A stretch of 64,000 nt of DNA. Origin: Microglena sp. YARC. Taxonomy: Eukaryota; Chlorophyta; Chlorophyceae; Chlamydomonadales; Chlamydomonadaceae. This document shows positions 30,731 to 42,251 of the stretch, piece by piece. Position 1 is the first letter of the stretch. Every line of letters begins with the position of its first letter. The translations under genes and the position numbers were made by a program. The stretch is taken from positions 121,096,209-121,160,208 of the forward strand of contig CM039462.1 in the NCBI GenBank assembly GCA_022414725.1. Direction: 5' to 3'. The notes under the pieces are model-generated. The model saw only the letters and a list, made by a program, of their open reading frames with translations. It was not told where the DNA came from and ran no database searches.

Positions 30731-31049
30731 CGGCAGACAAGCTCCCTGCCATGGTCGTTAGAGGCGGAATCAAGGAGACATAACTAGAGAACCACCACGA
30801 GGGCAGAAATCCGACAGTACTTCCCTACAAGGTTTGCTTAGGGCCAGGACGCCAAAATACTGAGGAATCGAACCTCACCACCCCCTTCCTACTCTCGCAA
30901 GTAGGGTCGATACAGCAAGGGTACTGTAGATCACAAGGGATGTAGAACACACCACATTTGTAACTCAGCCTGCGTGTCCTGCGATCTAACGCCGCCCCTA
31001 ACCGCTAAGGTAAACCTCGGCAAGCCAGGAAAAGAGCCATCTCCAGTGG

Positions 31050-31500
31050 AACTATGGTCTGGGCGATTTTCGCGCCCAGACCGGTCTATTTGGGCGAATT
31101 TCACGCCCAGACCAGGTGGTTGTGTGTGATGTGGTGGGGAGTGAGGGGTGTGTTGTGAAGGTATGGGTGGGTGGTAAGTTGTAAGAACGTGTGGTGATGG
31201 GGGGAGAGTGTGTGGTTATGTGTGATGTGGTGGGGGAGTGAGTGTGGGTTAGGTGGTGAAGAGGGAAGGTGTGAGTGTGTGTGTTTGGAGGGATTTACTG
31301 GCCCAGACCGGTCTAGGCGACTCGCACGCCCTGGCCAGGGTTGTGGTGGTGGGGTGGGGGTGAGGGGTGTGATGTGAAGGTTGGTGGTGGTTAGTAGTAA
31401 GAACGTGTTGTGATAGGGGGGTGAGTGAGTGGTTATGGGCGGTGTGGTGGGGGAGTGAGATTGTGGGGATGTGGTCAAGAGGGGTGTGTGTGGGGGGGGG
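31050..31500. repeat. cgcccagacc palindromes and tgtggtgggggagtg repeats
   Basis: gggcgattttcgcgcccaga and gggcgaatttcacgcccaga are short hairpins (31058-31115). They are followed by two related ~200-bp GT-rich blocks. Confidence 0.65.
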
Positions 31501-31864
31501 GAGGTGGGAGGTGGGGGGAGTGTTTGGCAGTGTGAGGTTGAAGGGGTGTGATTATGATTTTTTGTGACCATATTTGAGAGAGAGGGGGACAGTGTGTGTA
31601 GGTGGAGCGTTAGGCTGTGGGCAAGGAATGAGGGTGGAGAAAAGAAGAAGTTGAAAAAGAAACTTGGACCACAGGAGGAAGCATACCTAAGCATACCTGA
31701 GAAAGTCTGAACAGGAGGTGTCTGGAAAAGGAGGTGAATGTGAAGAGCAGAGGAATCAACGGGAGCGAGGTACGAGCTCCACGGCAATCACGTCTTTAGG
31801 CGTGATTGCGGAAATTTCGCATTTCCTGAGTAGGTTGTGGGGGGATTGATGAGTAAATAATTGT

Positions 31865-32730
31865 GTAGACTGACAGCGCCGCGGTACAGTGATGAGGGGA
31901 CCAGGCCAGGTCCACTGCGTTCCATCGTTCACTGCGAGGGGTGTGGAGTAAGGAGTTGCGATAAATGAGGGAGATAAGGTCTGGTGGCCGGCGTTTTAAT
32001 GAGCCTGAAACCCAGTACAGACTGACAGCGCCGCGGTACAGTGATGAGGGGTCCAGGCCAGGTCCACTGCGTTCCATCGTTCACTGCGAGGGGTGTGGAG
32101 TAAGGAGTTGCGATAACTGAGGGAGATAAGGTCTGGTGGCCGGCGTTTAATGAGCCTGAAACCCAGTACAGACTGACAGCGCCGCGGTACAGTGATGAGG
32201 GGTCCAGGCCAGGTCCACTGCGTTCCATCGTTCACTGCGAGGGGTGTGGAGTAAGGAGTTGCGATAACTGAGGGAGATAAGGTCTGGTGGCCGGCGTTTA
32301 ATGAGCCTGAAACCCAGTACAGACTGACAGCGCCGCGGTACAGTGATGAGGGGTCCAGGCCAGGTCCACTGCGTTCCATCGTTCACTGCGAGGGGTGTGG
32401 AGTAAGGAGTTGCGATAACTGAGGGAGATAAGGTCTGGTGGCCGGCGTTTAATGAGCCTGAAACCCAGTACAGACTGACAGCGCCGCGGTACAGTGATGA
32501 GGGGTCCAGGCCAGGTCCACTGCGTTCCATCGTTCACTGCGAGGGGTGTGGAGTAAGGAGTTGCGATAACTGAGGGAGATAAGGTCTGGTGGCCGGCGTT
32601 TAATTAGCCTGAAACCCAGTACAGACTGACAGCGCCGCGGTACAGTGATGAGGGGTCCAGGCCAGGTCCACTGCGTTCCAGCGTTCACTGCGAGGGGTGT
32701 GGAGTAAGGAGTTGCGATAAGTGAGGTGGC
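31865..32730. repeat. 151-bp tandem array, about 6 copies
   Basis: Near-identical units beginning actgacagcgccgcggtaca and including tggtggccggcgtttaatga. Spacing is exactly 151 bp between most copies; the first differs by an extra T. Because 151 is 1 mod 3, the minus-strand frames drift and overlap; they are not convincing genes. Confidence 0.93.
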
Positions 32731-33044
32731 CACGATGCCTGCCGGTCAGGCACCGGTGGTGATTCTTTTTACTGAGGTGGCCCTACGTATACGGTGACTA
32801 TGGCTAGCTCCGGCTTACGCTATGGTGTCCTTAACTTCACGTCCTGTGAGTAACGGTATAACACGGATGTAACAATTTCAATTTCAATTTCAAGTCGTCC
32901 TAGAAGAGAGCGCAGATGACGGAGCTGTTTATATTTCGTTACATAGGATCAGAACCTAGAGATTGACAGTAATCTCAGGTGCTTGTTCCATCCATCGCAA
33001 ATCAACACTAGGTGTACAGTTGGCTTCAAGCTTTGCCAAAATGC

Positions 33045-33202
33045 CCTAGGGCAGCCTGCACCTGTTCAGGTTGTCAAACAGGTGTCCAGGGTATTAAACA
33101 CCTATTCAACAACTACATGTTTGGCCAATGATGCACATAAACAGGTGCTGAACACCCTGAGCACCTGTTTAACAACCTGAACAGGGTGCAGGCTGCCGTA
33201 GG
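33045..33202. mobile_element. Foldback hairpin, ~158 bp
   Basis: Left arm cctagggcagcctgcacctg, ttcaggttgtcaaacaggtg; right arm cacctgtttaacaacctgaa, cagggtgcaggctgccgtagg. Arms of ~55 bp pair almost completely. Not seen elsewhere in the window. Confidence 0.8.
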
Positions 33203-33814
33203 AATGGCCACGCCCTCATCGGGCCACAGATGCGTTCCACGGGCATCCAACAAAATGCCCCCTTTGCCGACACAGGCTGCTGGGCAGCCGCCTGCAAATT
33301 GAGACGGGAGACAGGAGACAAGGTGTTAGTTTTTTCAAGTTCAAGTTCAAGGAAGTTCTTTCAAGTTAAAGTTGAAGTTTTGTCAGATGCAGAAGAGGCA
33401 AGTGTAGGGATGTCCAACAGGTGCAACATTGAAAATGGATACGCCTATCCTCTGGGTGTGAGTTCGAAGGAACCTTCCCGTTCGCTTGCACTGGGGAATG
33501 GTTACTGTGGGGGTCGTTTTCGCAGACCGTTACTACGCCCGAGCTCGGATTACCGTGCGACGGCACGGGCTGACAGGTGCAACAAACATACGAGCATCTG
33601 TGGGTGCCTTGCAGGCAGGGCTGTTCAAAAACGTTATCTTTCACGTCCCACACACAGGTTTGGACGGTCCATTTCGATGAAAACATAGATTTTGGCTCAT
33701 GTGATGTAGATTTTGGGCCATGCAACGTAGGTTTGACTAATGAAACATAATTTTCAGAGCAGTTACGTCTTATAATCAAGATTTTGGAGTAACCTTGTAA
33801 AATCCTGCTTCCAT

Positions 33815-34345
33815 GACGTGTTGGCATGACAGACAGCAGCCCAGGGCAGAATGACTTGTGGATGCGCATTCGCAACAAATATATGAACACATGTAGGTGG
33901 ATGTGGATGCAAACAAATGTATGGACATATGTGCTGGCATGCAGGACTTGCTATGGTATGCCAAACGGCAGCCCAGGGTCAAATGACTAGTGGATGTGAA
34001 AACGCAACAAATATGTGGACATATGTGTTGCCATGCAGGACTTGGTAAGGTATGACAAACAGCAGCCCAGGGCAGAATGACTCGTGGATGTGGATACAAA
34101 CAAATATATGAAAACATGAAGGTGCCTTCCAGGGCACCTGCATGTTTTCAGCCCAGGGCAAGTGATGGCCTGCCAAATAGCAAGCCAGGGCAGAATGACT
34201 CGTGAATGTGGATGCAAACAAATATATGAAAACAAACAGGTGCCTTGCAGGGCAAGTGATGGCCTGCCAAATAGCAAGCCAGGGCAGAATGACTTGTGGA
34301 TGAGGATGAGGGTCTTGCGCTGTGGACATTCTTCTTGTTTCATGC
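33815..34345. repeat. ~110-bp tandem repeat
   Basis: Five or so units with cagcccagggcagaatgact, cgtggatgtggatgcaaaca, aatatatgaaaacatg. A small inverted patch (ggtgccttccagggcacct) lies inside. Confidence 0.85.
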
Positions 34346-34424
34346 TCTCGGGTATCTTAAAGAGTAAGTGTGAGCTTTGCTTTAGCGTGTCGTGTCATGA
34401 GCATGCACGAGCTCATTAGCGGAG

Positions 34425-34456
<32 letters not shown>

Positions 34457-34496
34457 AGTGAGAGAGTTCCTGCCTTTCTGTGTGTGTGCGTGTGTG

Positions 34497-34790
34497 TGCA
34501 CTTGCACAAGCTAACAAGTCCTAGGTGGCTTCGCAAGCGTCACGGAAAATTGGCAGAGAGTGTTGGCTATTGGAGCAAAGCCAGTAAGTTACAATTAGTT
34601 GAGACAGTTGGATTTGTGTGGCCGGACGGTCATACAGGCAGACAAACGGACAACAGGGTGACCCTGGGGGCTCACGCCCCCCCAGAAGGGGGGGCTCTGC
34701 CAAAAAACAAAATCCATAATCAAACATCAAGTTATCACCCGTGCATGCTCCTTCCCCATGACATAGCTGTCACATTGGGAACCAGATAAA
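34497..34790 (+). repeat. Dispersed family D copy with preceding poly-C
   Basis: Starts after a ~29-nt C run (34427-34456). Contains aagtcctaggtggcttcgca, ggacggtcatacaggcagac, gggtgaccctgggggc. An inverted copy is at 54075-54340 and a fragment at 14855-14990. Confidence 0.75.
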
Positions 34791-34984
34791 CAACCATAAT
34801 CATAGAATAAATGGTAGGCCAAAAGCTATTGGTCATTAGTGTGTCACCACTAAGTCCCCCTGGGCTCTGTCAAGCTGCGGGCACATTTGGAGTTCATTAG
34901 GGCCCCAGAAAAATGTAATCATCATTATCAACTAAAATCATGACTAGCCTCCCGTTCTCATACTGCCCTCTGATTATATCTGCC

Positions 34985-35225
34985 CTGGGTCTTTCGGAAG
35001 TGTGTTAGTGTGTGGGTTGTGTGTGGGTAGTGTGTGGGTTGGAGGGTTGTGTGTGGGATGTAGGGTTGTGTGTGGGCTGTGTGTGGGTTGCGTGTGGGTT
35101 GTAGGGTTGTGGGTGGGTTGAAATGTGTGTGGGGGGGAAGGGGCATGAGAGGAGAACGTGGTAGCCCGTCCCATGCAGTGACCAAGTGTGTGGGTTGGGA
35201 GTGGGTTGGGAGTGAGATGATCTGA
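34985..35225. repeat. tgtgtgggttg repeat
   Basis: GT-rich array giving only His/Thr/Pro-rich minus-strand frames. 35226-35913 holds no gene I can support. Confidence 0.8.
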
Positions 35226-35913
35226 TCACACAGATGAAGGAAATACACAGAGCAGGACATTATGGGGAGGCAGGATGAGCGGGTGAATAAGAACAGTGCT
35301 GATGAGAGAGGACGAATGGTGGCCATGGTGGTAGTCTGGGCGAGAATGAGGATCTGATAGAAACTTCTCGGGTTTTAACTATGGAGGAGTTATATTGATG
35401 CATGCGACACAAGGCAAGGTGAAGGGATGCTAGACAAGCCAATGGAAACTGTCAACCAACGAAAAGTAATGAAATGCGGACTGATGAGGATCTTAAGATC
35501 GGAAGTGGAGTGACAGGTGCTGGCATGGGTTAAGAATGCTACGTGCAACCAAGGTTACAAAAGTTGGGAATGCCCTTAGCAATGATTCGGCATATCATGC
35601 CTTGTGACAGGCGAGTCAGGCTTGCTGATTTTGATGCTCTAACAAAGATGAGGTTTGGTTTGAAGAGGAAGGAAAGCAGAGTGAGATAGGGAGACAGGGC
35701 TAGAGGTTGGAGACAGAACCCCAACAACAAAATTCACTCGCTGGGCACATCCGGACAGTTAAGGCACTACTGCTCGAGGCTTCGTCCCAACTCCTCATAA
35801 CAAGTGCATCGGAATGCTGGGGAGAAGAGATGCACCAAAGAAGGGAAGATGGTTGTTGCTTAGTGGCAGAGTCCTACCTCCCGACTTCGCATCATTATCA
35901 GGGAGAGGTCAAA

Positions 35914-36057
35914 TTAGTGCGTCTTGGCAGTATCCTTCGCCATATCAGCCTTCACGCGGTCATAGATGGAATCGCGGTTGTACCACCACACGTTAATTGA
36001 CATCGCGGCGGCAACGCCAGTGAGAGCGCCAATGAAGTAGTGCTGCGAGAAGATCAT
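35914..36057 (-). CDS. small single-membrane-span protein, 47 aa
   Basis: Starts MIFSQHYFIGALTGV and continues AAAMSINVWWYNRDSIYDRV, ending KDTAKTH, stop TAA. One hydrophobic segment (about residues 7-25) followed by a charged tail suggests a small inner-membrane subunit, such as a respiratory-chain accessory protein, but no family is recognised. An AG acceptor (cctcag) lies 2 nt before the ATG, so this may be the last exon with the start in it or further upstream. Confidence 0.45.
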   Translation of the reverse strand: MIFSQHYFIGALTGVAAAMSINVWWYNRDSIYDRVKADMAKDTAKTH

Positions 36058-36389
36058 CTCTGAGGAGAAGGATGAACAGAGCGGGGCTGCGAGCGAAATA
36101 CTTGAGCTATAACTGCAGCGTATGATATGGAAACAGCTTGAAGTTAAGTTCCGACGTGGGACATGTACTTCAGAAGGGGTGAATGAAGGGATGTACATGC
36201 TCTGCTCTGCCAGCGACTGAGAACCCACTCACTGTAGCTTACAACCCCACAGTCCCACACTACAGCGACTTAGCGAAAGGAATTTCAGCCTAACAACTTC
36301 ACTATACCCCGGAACTCGCAGTTCACTGAGTAGTTTCTGCTTTGAATACGGTAAGGATTAATAAATGATAGGGATGCTATTAAATGCAT

Positions 36390-36560
36390 AGCAAGACTAC
36401 GTCTTTGAGCTCACAATTTGGATGTTGAATCAGATAGGACTACCTCTCTGCCTGGCAGGATTTACAGGTTCTGTGGTGGTTGACGGTAAAAGAGTGATAG
36501 AAGATGAAATGCATTTCATGTTAGAATGTCCTTTACACGCTGGGGACAGAAAGATAACCT
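36390..36560 (+). pseudogene. LINE C-terminal fragment
   Basis: Reads VVVDGKRVIEDEMHFMLECP, then LHAGDRK, matching the EDE.HFL..CP zinc-knuckle region after reverse transcriptase in many LINEs; SLPGRIYRFCG lies before it in another frame. No RT domain is recognisable nearby. Confidence 0.45.
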
Positions 36561-36589
36561 TGTAAACAGAAATTTGAACCTGAATTCTT

Positions 36590-36965
36590 GCCTGAATTGG
36601 TGATTAAACTCCAGCATGGAGCTGGACATGAATCCTGATTCCTTTGAAGGATGGAAATATCTTATACATTTTATTTAAACATAAGAATTGCACAATTAAA
36701 TTATCATCCCATATGAGATGATGATTTTTTTAGATTGTTGAATGAAATGATTACTGTAGCATGAAGTCAGGCACCCCGTCAGTGGAACGAGTGTTTGGGG
36801 TTCAGTTCATCAATGCCTTTTCTTTTTAGCCCTTCCTGTCACGGTTGGGCAAGTCCCTTAAGCCTATTTGGCCTACGCCTGGAATGGAACATACATTTAA
36901 GGTGCAAACAAGATCAGGCAGTGCAACAGAATGCACAAAGCAGGTATGCGCCCAAGGTGCTGTTA
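36590..36965. mobile_element. Family A right half followed by family O
   Basis: ctccagcatggagctggaca and cacggttgggcaagtccctt ... ggaatggaacata are family A. 36900-36965 (gcaacagaatgcacaaagca, ggtatgcgcccaaggtgct) is family O. Confidence 0.65.
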
Positions 36966-37261
36966 TCAATGAAGCCTGGTTGTGTTGTCTGTATGCATAG
37001 GGTACCGGTTCATCAACAGACTACGGCCCCAAAGATAATATCCCACGAGTCCTTGGGTTGATGCCGAAGCACCATGCAAATACCAATGCACGTGCAATGG
37101 CATTTGCGGGGCTGATAACTATAACATACATACATACATACGGTACATACATATGGTTGTGAAATGAGGTTCATCCCAGAATATACCTGGGCATGTCTGG
37201 AAATGTCGCAACCCACATGATTGTTGATGCTTGATGTACACAGGAGTTCAGCAGTGTCCAT

Positions 37262-37443
37262 ACTAGGGTTGTTCAGGAGGAACCCCAGCTCTGCGTCCTG
37301 GGACGCAAACAATTTTACAGCCTGAGTCCTCATACGCAACTGAACCAGCATAGCCTGTCCTGAGACCCACTGAAGCTACGTCTGTGGGTCAGGACACAAC
37401 GGACGCTCTCCACTCAGCGTTCTGAACAGCTCTGGTTCATACC
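37262..37443. mobile_element. Foldback element family G
   Basis: Left end actagggttgttcaggagg; right end gcgttctgaacagctctggt is roughly its inverse. Internal ctgcgtcctgggacgca. Related sequence at 11608-11745 and 46360-46660. Confidence 0.6.
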
Positions 37444-37939
37444 ACCGGTGTTTACTCCGCAGCAGTCAGTGAGCAGCTTTAAGGTTGACTGACCATGTGG
37501 TCAATCCGATCAGCCTTTCACACGGTACAAAGAAGGTTGCTTGCCTAATCGTTTGTTACATGTCTTCAACATCCAGTACTGCCCACACTCAGGTTACAGT
37601 TATAAGCATTCAGGGAAATCTTTCGACAAGTAAACAAATAAAGAATAAAAACATGTCCAGAAAATGTCATAAATAACAGACGACAACATGGGAAGCTGAA
37701 CAGACACTCAGGCGCACGCACAAGCTCATAGTCTCACTCAAGCCTCTCGCAACTAATTGCAAGACGGTGAGCAGTCCAGACTTGGCTGAAAAAACATGCA
37801 ACATTCGATCCAATCCTCTCGCAACAACTAGAAAGTTCATAATTTAGCAAGAAGTCTTGCAGTTGAAAAAAAATGAGACATGATTACTCTACTTCGTCTT
37901 ATTTAGTGAAGCCACAATATCCCAAGCTAGGGCCCAGAC

Positions 37940-38161
37940 CACTGCTTTTCTTTCTGGCTACGAGCCTGCACCAGCTTCTGGGTAGCTCCCTAAGCCAGGC
38001 ATTGGTCCAATCCCACAGATGTTGGCATCCTCAGCTTTCAAAGAAAGCCGAGGATGCCAGCTTCAAGATGCACTAGGTTGCTTGCGGTTTGCCTGAATAG
38101 CCAACCACTATAACCAGGGAAGCTGACTAGAAGATGCTGCACGGGACAAAAAAAAGCAGTG
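37940..38161. mobile_element. MITE family B copy
   Basis: Begins CACTGCTTTTCTTTCTGGCT and ends ACAAAAAAAAGCAGTG; flanks gcccagac / gcataggc agree at 5 of 8. An internal inverted repeat gatgttggcatcctcagctt / aagccgaggatgcc is extra. Confidence 0.75.
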
Positions 38162-38699
38162 GCATAGGCTTGAATCTTTCGAACAGGTTTCACCAAACCA
38201 TGAATCAGCACACGCTCAGGATATGTACCAATTATACTACCAGGAAACCTCGGCATTTCTCAGCTGTCAAAAATTCATGCTGGAGCTTGGATTCTTGACT
38301 ATCGGCAAGTAATTCAACTTGTTTATTAGTCGCCTACATACACATGGATGTCTTGCTGATAAGCTTATTAGGACTGAAAACACAAGTATATGCTACGGAT
38401 CGTCTCCCCCCCCCCCAAAGATGAACTTCAGTGACCCATTGAAAAAATGATTCGCAGCTGCCCGTCTTCATTTCTCAGATGCTGCACACCAGCACACTAC
38501 CCTGTGTCTACCTCAACATGCCAATGTTTGATAAGGGTATTAAATTTATTCCTCAGTCTCCTATCTTAAAAACTGATCACTGGACTAGAATTCAATAGAT
38601 AGGCGGAAGTACCATCCCACCCTAGAACCAATTCCAGGCAACAAAGTAGCAGGATGATAGCAAGTGGAAGCTTCATCTCAGCAGACTTCAACCATGTGA

Positions 38700-40899
38700 T
38701 CACATCACATCTCGGCATTGGACATCATACACATAGGTCCTAGCATCGAAATGCTGGGCCTGACCTGGCAGAGTGTTGTCAGGGTTCTTCATTTCATGCC
38801 TCTCAGTGCCATCCTCCATCTGCGAGTAAGGACCCCCAGCAGGCATGTTGGATGCTTTAAAGGGGTCAGCCCCATTGGACAGATATCCTGGCTGGTGCGC
38901 TCCTATAGAGGGTGCCCAAGACCTGCTCGGTGGAGGGCTATACACAGGAGCAGGTTCAGTCACAGGATACCACAGCTTGGGGGCCAAATCACCAGATTGA
39001 GCAGCTGCCCGGAAGGTTCTTGCTGCCCCCTCTGTCCTGCTGTGGCCATTGGCCTGTTCTGACTCTGCACCTTGGCTAGGAGAGGTGGATCTACTAGGGC
39101 TGCGGAAGCTGGTTGACGAATGGGATCGCATCAGCGGGGAGATGGGCTCATTCATGCTGCTGCTGCTCGAGGGGGCAGCGAGGTCAGCATTATCGAGGAT
39201 CCGATCTCTCAACGGGCCGTCTATGTCAGCCTCGCCGTGGCCATGGTGGATGAAGCCTAGGTCAAGCTCCTCCTCTTCATCCAAATGGTAGTCCCGCATG
39301 GGATCAAACATGGCTGCAGGGTTCATGTAGTCTGCACTACCACTTGTGTAAGCAGGGGATTGATCGCTGTGGTCCACAAAATCAACGCTACCTCGAGGAT
39401 GCAAGACACGTGCTTGCATATCCACCCCGCCTGGGGATGAGGGGGCTTGGGCAAATGATTGGGGGACAGGACCCTGGACAGGAGACGGGGGTCTGTGCAT
39501 GGAGCTCAACCCAGGGCTTACAGCCCTCTCTTCTGACTGGTGGATATATGAGTCCTGGTGGGGGGGATTAAGGCTACGGCTGTGGCTATGGTTGTGGTGG
39601 CTATGGTTGTGGTGCCTATGGTTACGGTGAGCAACGCCTTTGTGTTTCTTCCACCACCTTGAGCCTGCAGCTATTGCTGAGAACGCCTCTTCCATCAGTT
39701 GTCTCAAAGCATTTCCCGTTATGGGCATGGCCATAGCGACAGGGAAGGCCAACATTACTATGGGATGTGCCACTGAGTAGGGCAGCGTGAGGAGGAAGCA
39801 GCTGAGCCCAAGGAGAAGGGATATCTGGGAGGAGTCGTGGGGAAGGGTTTGTGGTGAGGGAGATGGATCATTTAAATGGATATGACGGCATGTACTAGGT
39901 GCAGGTGTGAGGAATTCTCATGGATAGTCATGCAGCTGTCTACAAGTCTGGTATCAGTTTTTAGCTTAGAAACCCAGACACATAGCCTTGGATTTCTTGG
40001 ATGTTATCTTGATGCTAGGGATGAAGCATAACAATACATGCTTACCCAGACACCTAACCCAACTTCGTTCCTGGACTGAGAGAACTGGGGCTTCCAAAGC
40101 TTCAAGACTATAATTGAATCATTCGGAATTCGATGATGGATCTGGTGGTGTGAGTGCGCCAGACGAAAGTAACAATCATGCTTTAGCTGTGTGTGCTGCT
40201 GAACTGCCCTCTCGAAGTCGACGAGCTTAGTAATCCTGGGAGGGAAATCAATCCAAGGCTCTCTAGCCCCAGCAATTATCAGAGAGATTCGCGTTGCATC
40301 ATTCCGAAATGTTTCGCAAATATTGGCAGAAGCTGAACTCCGGATTACGAATGCTCAGCCGTCTACCTGCCTGCATATCCCGAAGTTTCGGAAATGTTCG
40401 CTCAGCACCAGCATCTGTGAGTCCGGGGCACCAAAGCACTTGCGATATATAGAGATATCTATGCAGCGAGGTGTTGAAGCAAATACGCGCGACAAAAAGG
40501 CGGCAGAAGGATGAAAGCAGGACGAAAACAACAAACAAACCCGGAACGACTCGCGCTGTGGCCTACCTGATTGCTCTTGTGGTCTGAGTCGGGCTCTTCC
40601 TTATGGTGCCCAAGAAAAGGGCCGTGGCTGTGATGGTGATCACTGTGGTCTTTCTGCGTATTCTGCTGAAATGCCGAGGTCCTTACCCCGGGTTGGGGGT
40701 TAGCTGAGTGCGCAATGTCGGTAGGAGTATCCAGGTTAATGCTTTGATTGTTGCGTATATTCCATTGCTTCCTTGAAGGAAAGGGCATTGCAGCGGAGGG
40801 GGGAAGTATCAGGCGCCCGGATCGACCGAAGGTCAATTTGGTCGAACTGGAATTCGACAACTGGGTTTCAAAAGCAATCATGGTGGGGAGCGACAACAA
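38700..40899 (-). CDS. His-rich protein with one hydrophobic segment, two exons
   Basis: Exon 1 (40899-40567) begins MLSLPTMIAFETQL and ends KEEPDSDHKSNQ at donor GTAGGC, phase 0; it has a DHHHSHGPFLGHH cluster. Exon 2 (39824-38700) starts at acceptor ctcccag, phase 0, with ISLLLGLSCFLLTLPYSV, AHPIVMLAFPVAMAMP, a second cluster (HRNHRHHNHSHHNHSHS) and a long Ser/Pro-rich, probably disordered tail. Joined length would be 485 residues. The two His clusters flank the hydrophobic part and could bind metal; this is inference and no family is recognised. Further exons in 39825-40566 are possible. Confidence 0.5.
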
Positions 40900-41276
40900 G
40901 TCAGAAACAGAGGCAAATGTGCTTCTGCGCTATCTATAGACGGATGAGCAAGCCTCCTATATGTCACGGAGATTGAGGGGGGACACAATAACACACGTCA
41001 GCAGGCTTGGCCCCTGTAGTTACGTAGTACAATCTACACGTGGGACACACTTCAATGTAATATCCGAGGGGGGTGAAGTGACTAACTAGCCCAGCCTGCA
41101 CCAATCGCTCCTTTGCTCTCCTTCACTCCTCTTGCTCTGCATCTATCTACCGATCTACTTATCTTTCCATCTTCCTTTTATCCGGAAAGTGGTAAGCTAA
41201 GGCATTGATTTCCCCCCGCCCCCGGTCGCAGGGGATGTGATTTCCCGCGGCAAACCTCCACGTCGTCAGCCCCTCC

Positions 41277-42251
41277 ATGTTTTCCTTCTCCTCATCCAGG
41301 CAAGTAGAACTGAAATGGAATCAGGGCAGAAGCAGCAAGCGCGTCATCAGGCGCCAGCCTCGAAGATTCATCCTCAAAAGCTTTTCCTACTTAGATAGGG
41401 CCCATTCCTGGGGGGGCCTGGAGGGCCATCTACTTCCATCAAGACAGCGGGGTAGCTCACTAGCTTGGAGACTGAAGGCAAACCAGCAAGATGCTATTGG
41501 ACTCATCAGCTCTGTCTTGACCCCTGGGGATCTTCAGCCTGGTGCAAGCACGGCAGCAAGGGTTCTACATGGCCTGCAAGCTCTCCAAAATGACGCAGGC
41601 ATAGCATCTACAGCCCTCCACTGCCTGCATGGCCTCCCAGGACTCAAGCATGATTTATACACAGCTGCCACAGGTATCGGCTTTCTGCCAACACTCCAGC
41701 CTGACACAGTCACCGCAGAAGGAGTTCTTCACGGCCTGCAGGCACTCACACACGATACGTCGTCCGCAGGCATGATCCTACACGCTCTACAAGCTCTCCA
41801 GCGGGATGCAGGCACAGCCGCTACAGTCCTGCACTTTCTCTTGGCTCTCCAGCCTTGCACAGGTACAGCAGCCACGGTTCTGCGCGGCCTGCAGCTGATT
41901 CAGCACGAGGCTGGCGCAGCTGTTGCGATCATGAGACTTGTGCAGCTACTCCAGCATGATGATAGCACAGGCTCACGGCCTCTGCATACCCTGCAGGCAC
42001 GGCGGCAGGACATGCGCAGTGCAGCAAAGAACGTTCTACACGGCTTGAAGGCGCTCCATCACGTCCCAGACACAGAACCCAGGGTGCTGCACGGTCTTCA
42101 GTCTCTCCCGCACGATACTGGTGCTGCAGTCAAGAGCTTTCTGTATGACCTGAAGGCACTCCCTCATGACCCCAGCGCAGTAGCAAGGAGCATTGTGCAT
42201 AAAAGTGCAGAACAGAGCGAGGGGCACGCCAGCTCAAAGCGCGCAAAGTAG
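41277..42251 (+). CDS. 17-residue helical repeat ORF, part 1
   Basis: 324 codons. The first ~85 residues are basic and not repetitive (MFSFSSSRQVELKW). Then about fourteen 17-18 residue units of the form TAATVLHGLQALQHDAG, matched by a 51-54 bp DNA period. The unit is an amphipathic helix plus HD turn. The frame stops at AAGTAG but the repeat continues in another frame, so the gene is broken or the sequence has an indel. No named family recognised. Confidence 0.45.
   Translation: MFSFSSSRQVELKWNQGRSSKRVIRRQPRRFILKSFSYLDRAHSWGGLEGHLLPSRQRGSSLAWRLKANQQDAIGLISSVLTPGDLQPGASTAARVLHGLQALQNDAGIASTALHCLHGLPGLKHDLYTAATGIGFLPTLQPDTVTAEGVLHGLQALTHDTSSAGMILHALQALQRDAGTAATVLHFLLALQPCTGTAATVLRGLQLIQHEAGAAVAIMRLVQLLQHDDSTGSRPLHTLQARRQDMRSAAKNVLHGLKALHHVPDTEPRVLHGLQSLPHDTGAAVKSFLYDLKALPHDPSAVARSIVHKSAEQSEGHASSKRAK

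Larger units (their letters stand above)
28424..32890 (+). mobile_element. 5'-truncated LINE with target duplication and (AATTTC)n tail
   Basis: Flanked by direct repeats TTCAAGTCGTCCTA at 28410-28423 and 32889-32902 (the last bases of the tail may overlap). The copy starts inside a coding region, has RNase H and endonuclease-like remnants, a long 3' part with a 151-bp tandem array, and ends ggatgtaacaatttcaattt. The same tail occurs as a 41-bp stub at 19070-19110. The reverse transcriptase domain is absent, as expected from 5' truncation. Elements with RNase H plus a C-terminal restriction-like endonuclease bring the Dualen/RandI group to mind, but this is from motifs only. Confidence 0.8.

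Noticed and set aside
31796..32733. Overlapping 79-127 aa minus-strand ORFs
   Set aside because: They are the same 151-bp repeat read repeatedly; no conserved domain and they drift in frame.
33230..33890. 152-aa plus and 174-aa minus ORFs
   Set aside because: They overlap on both strands, lack motifs and run into a ~110-bp repeat.
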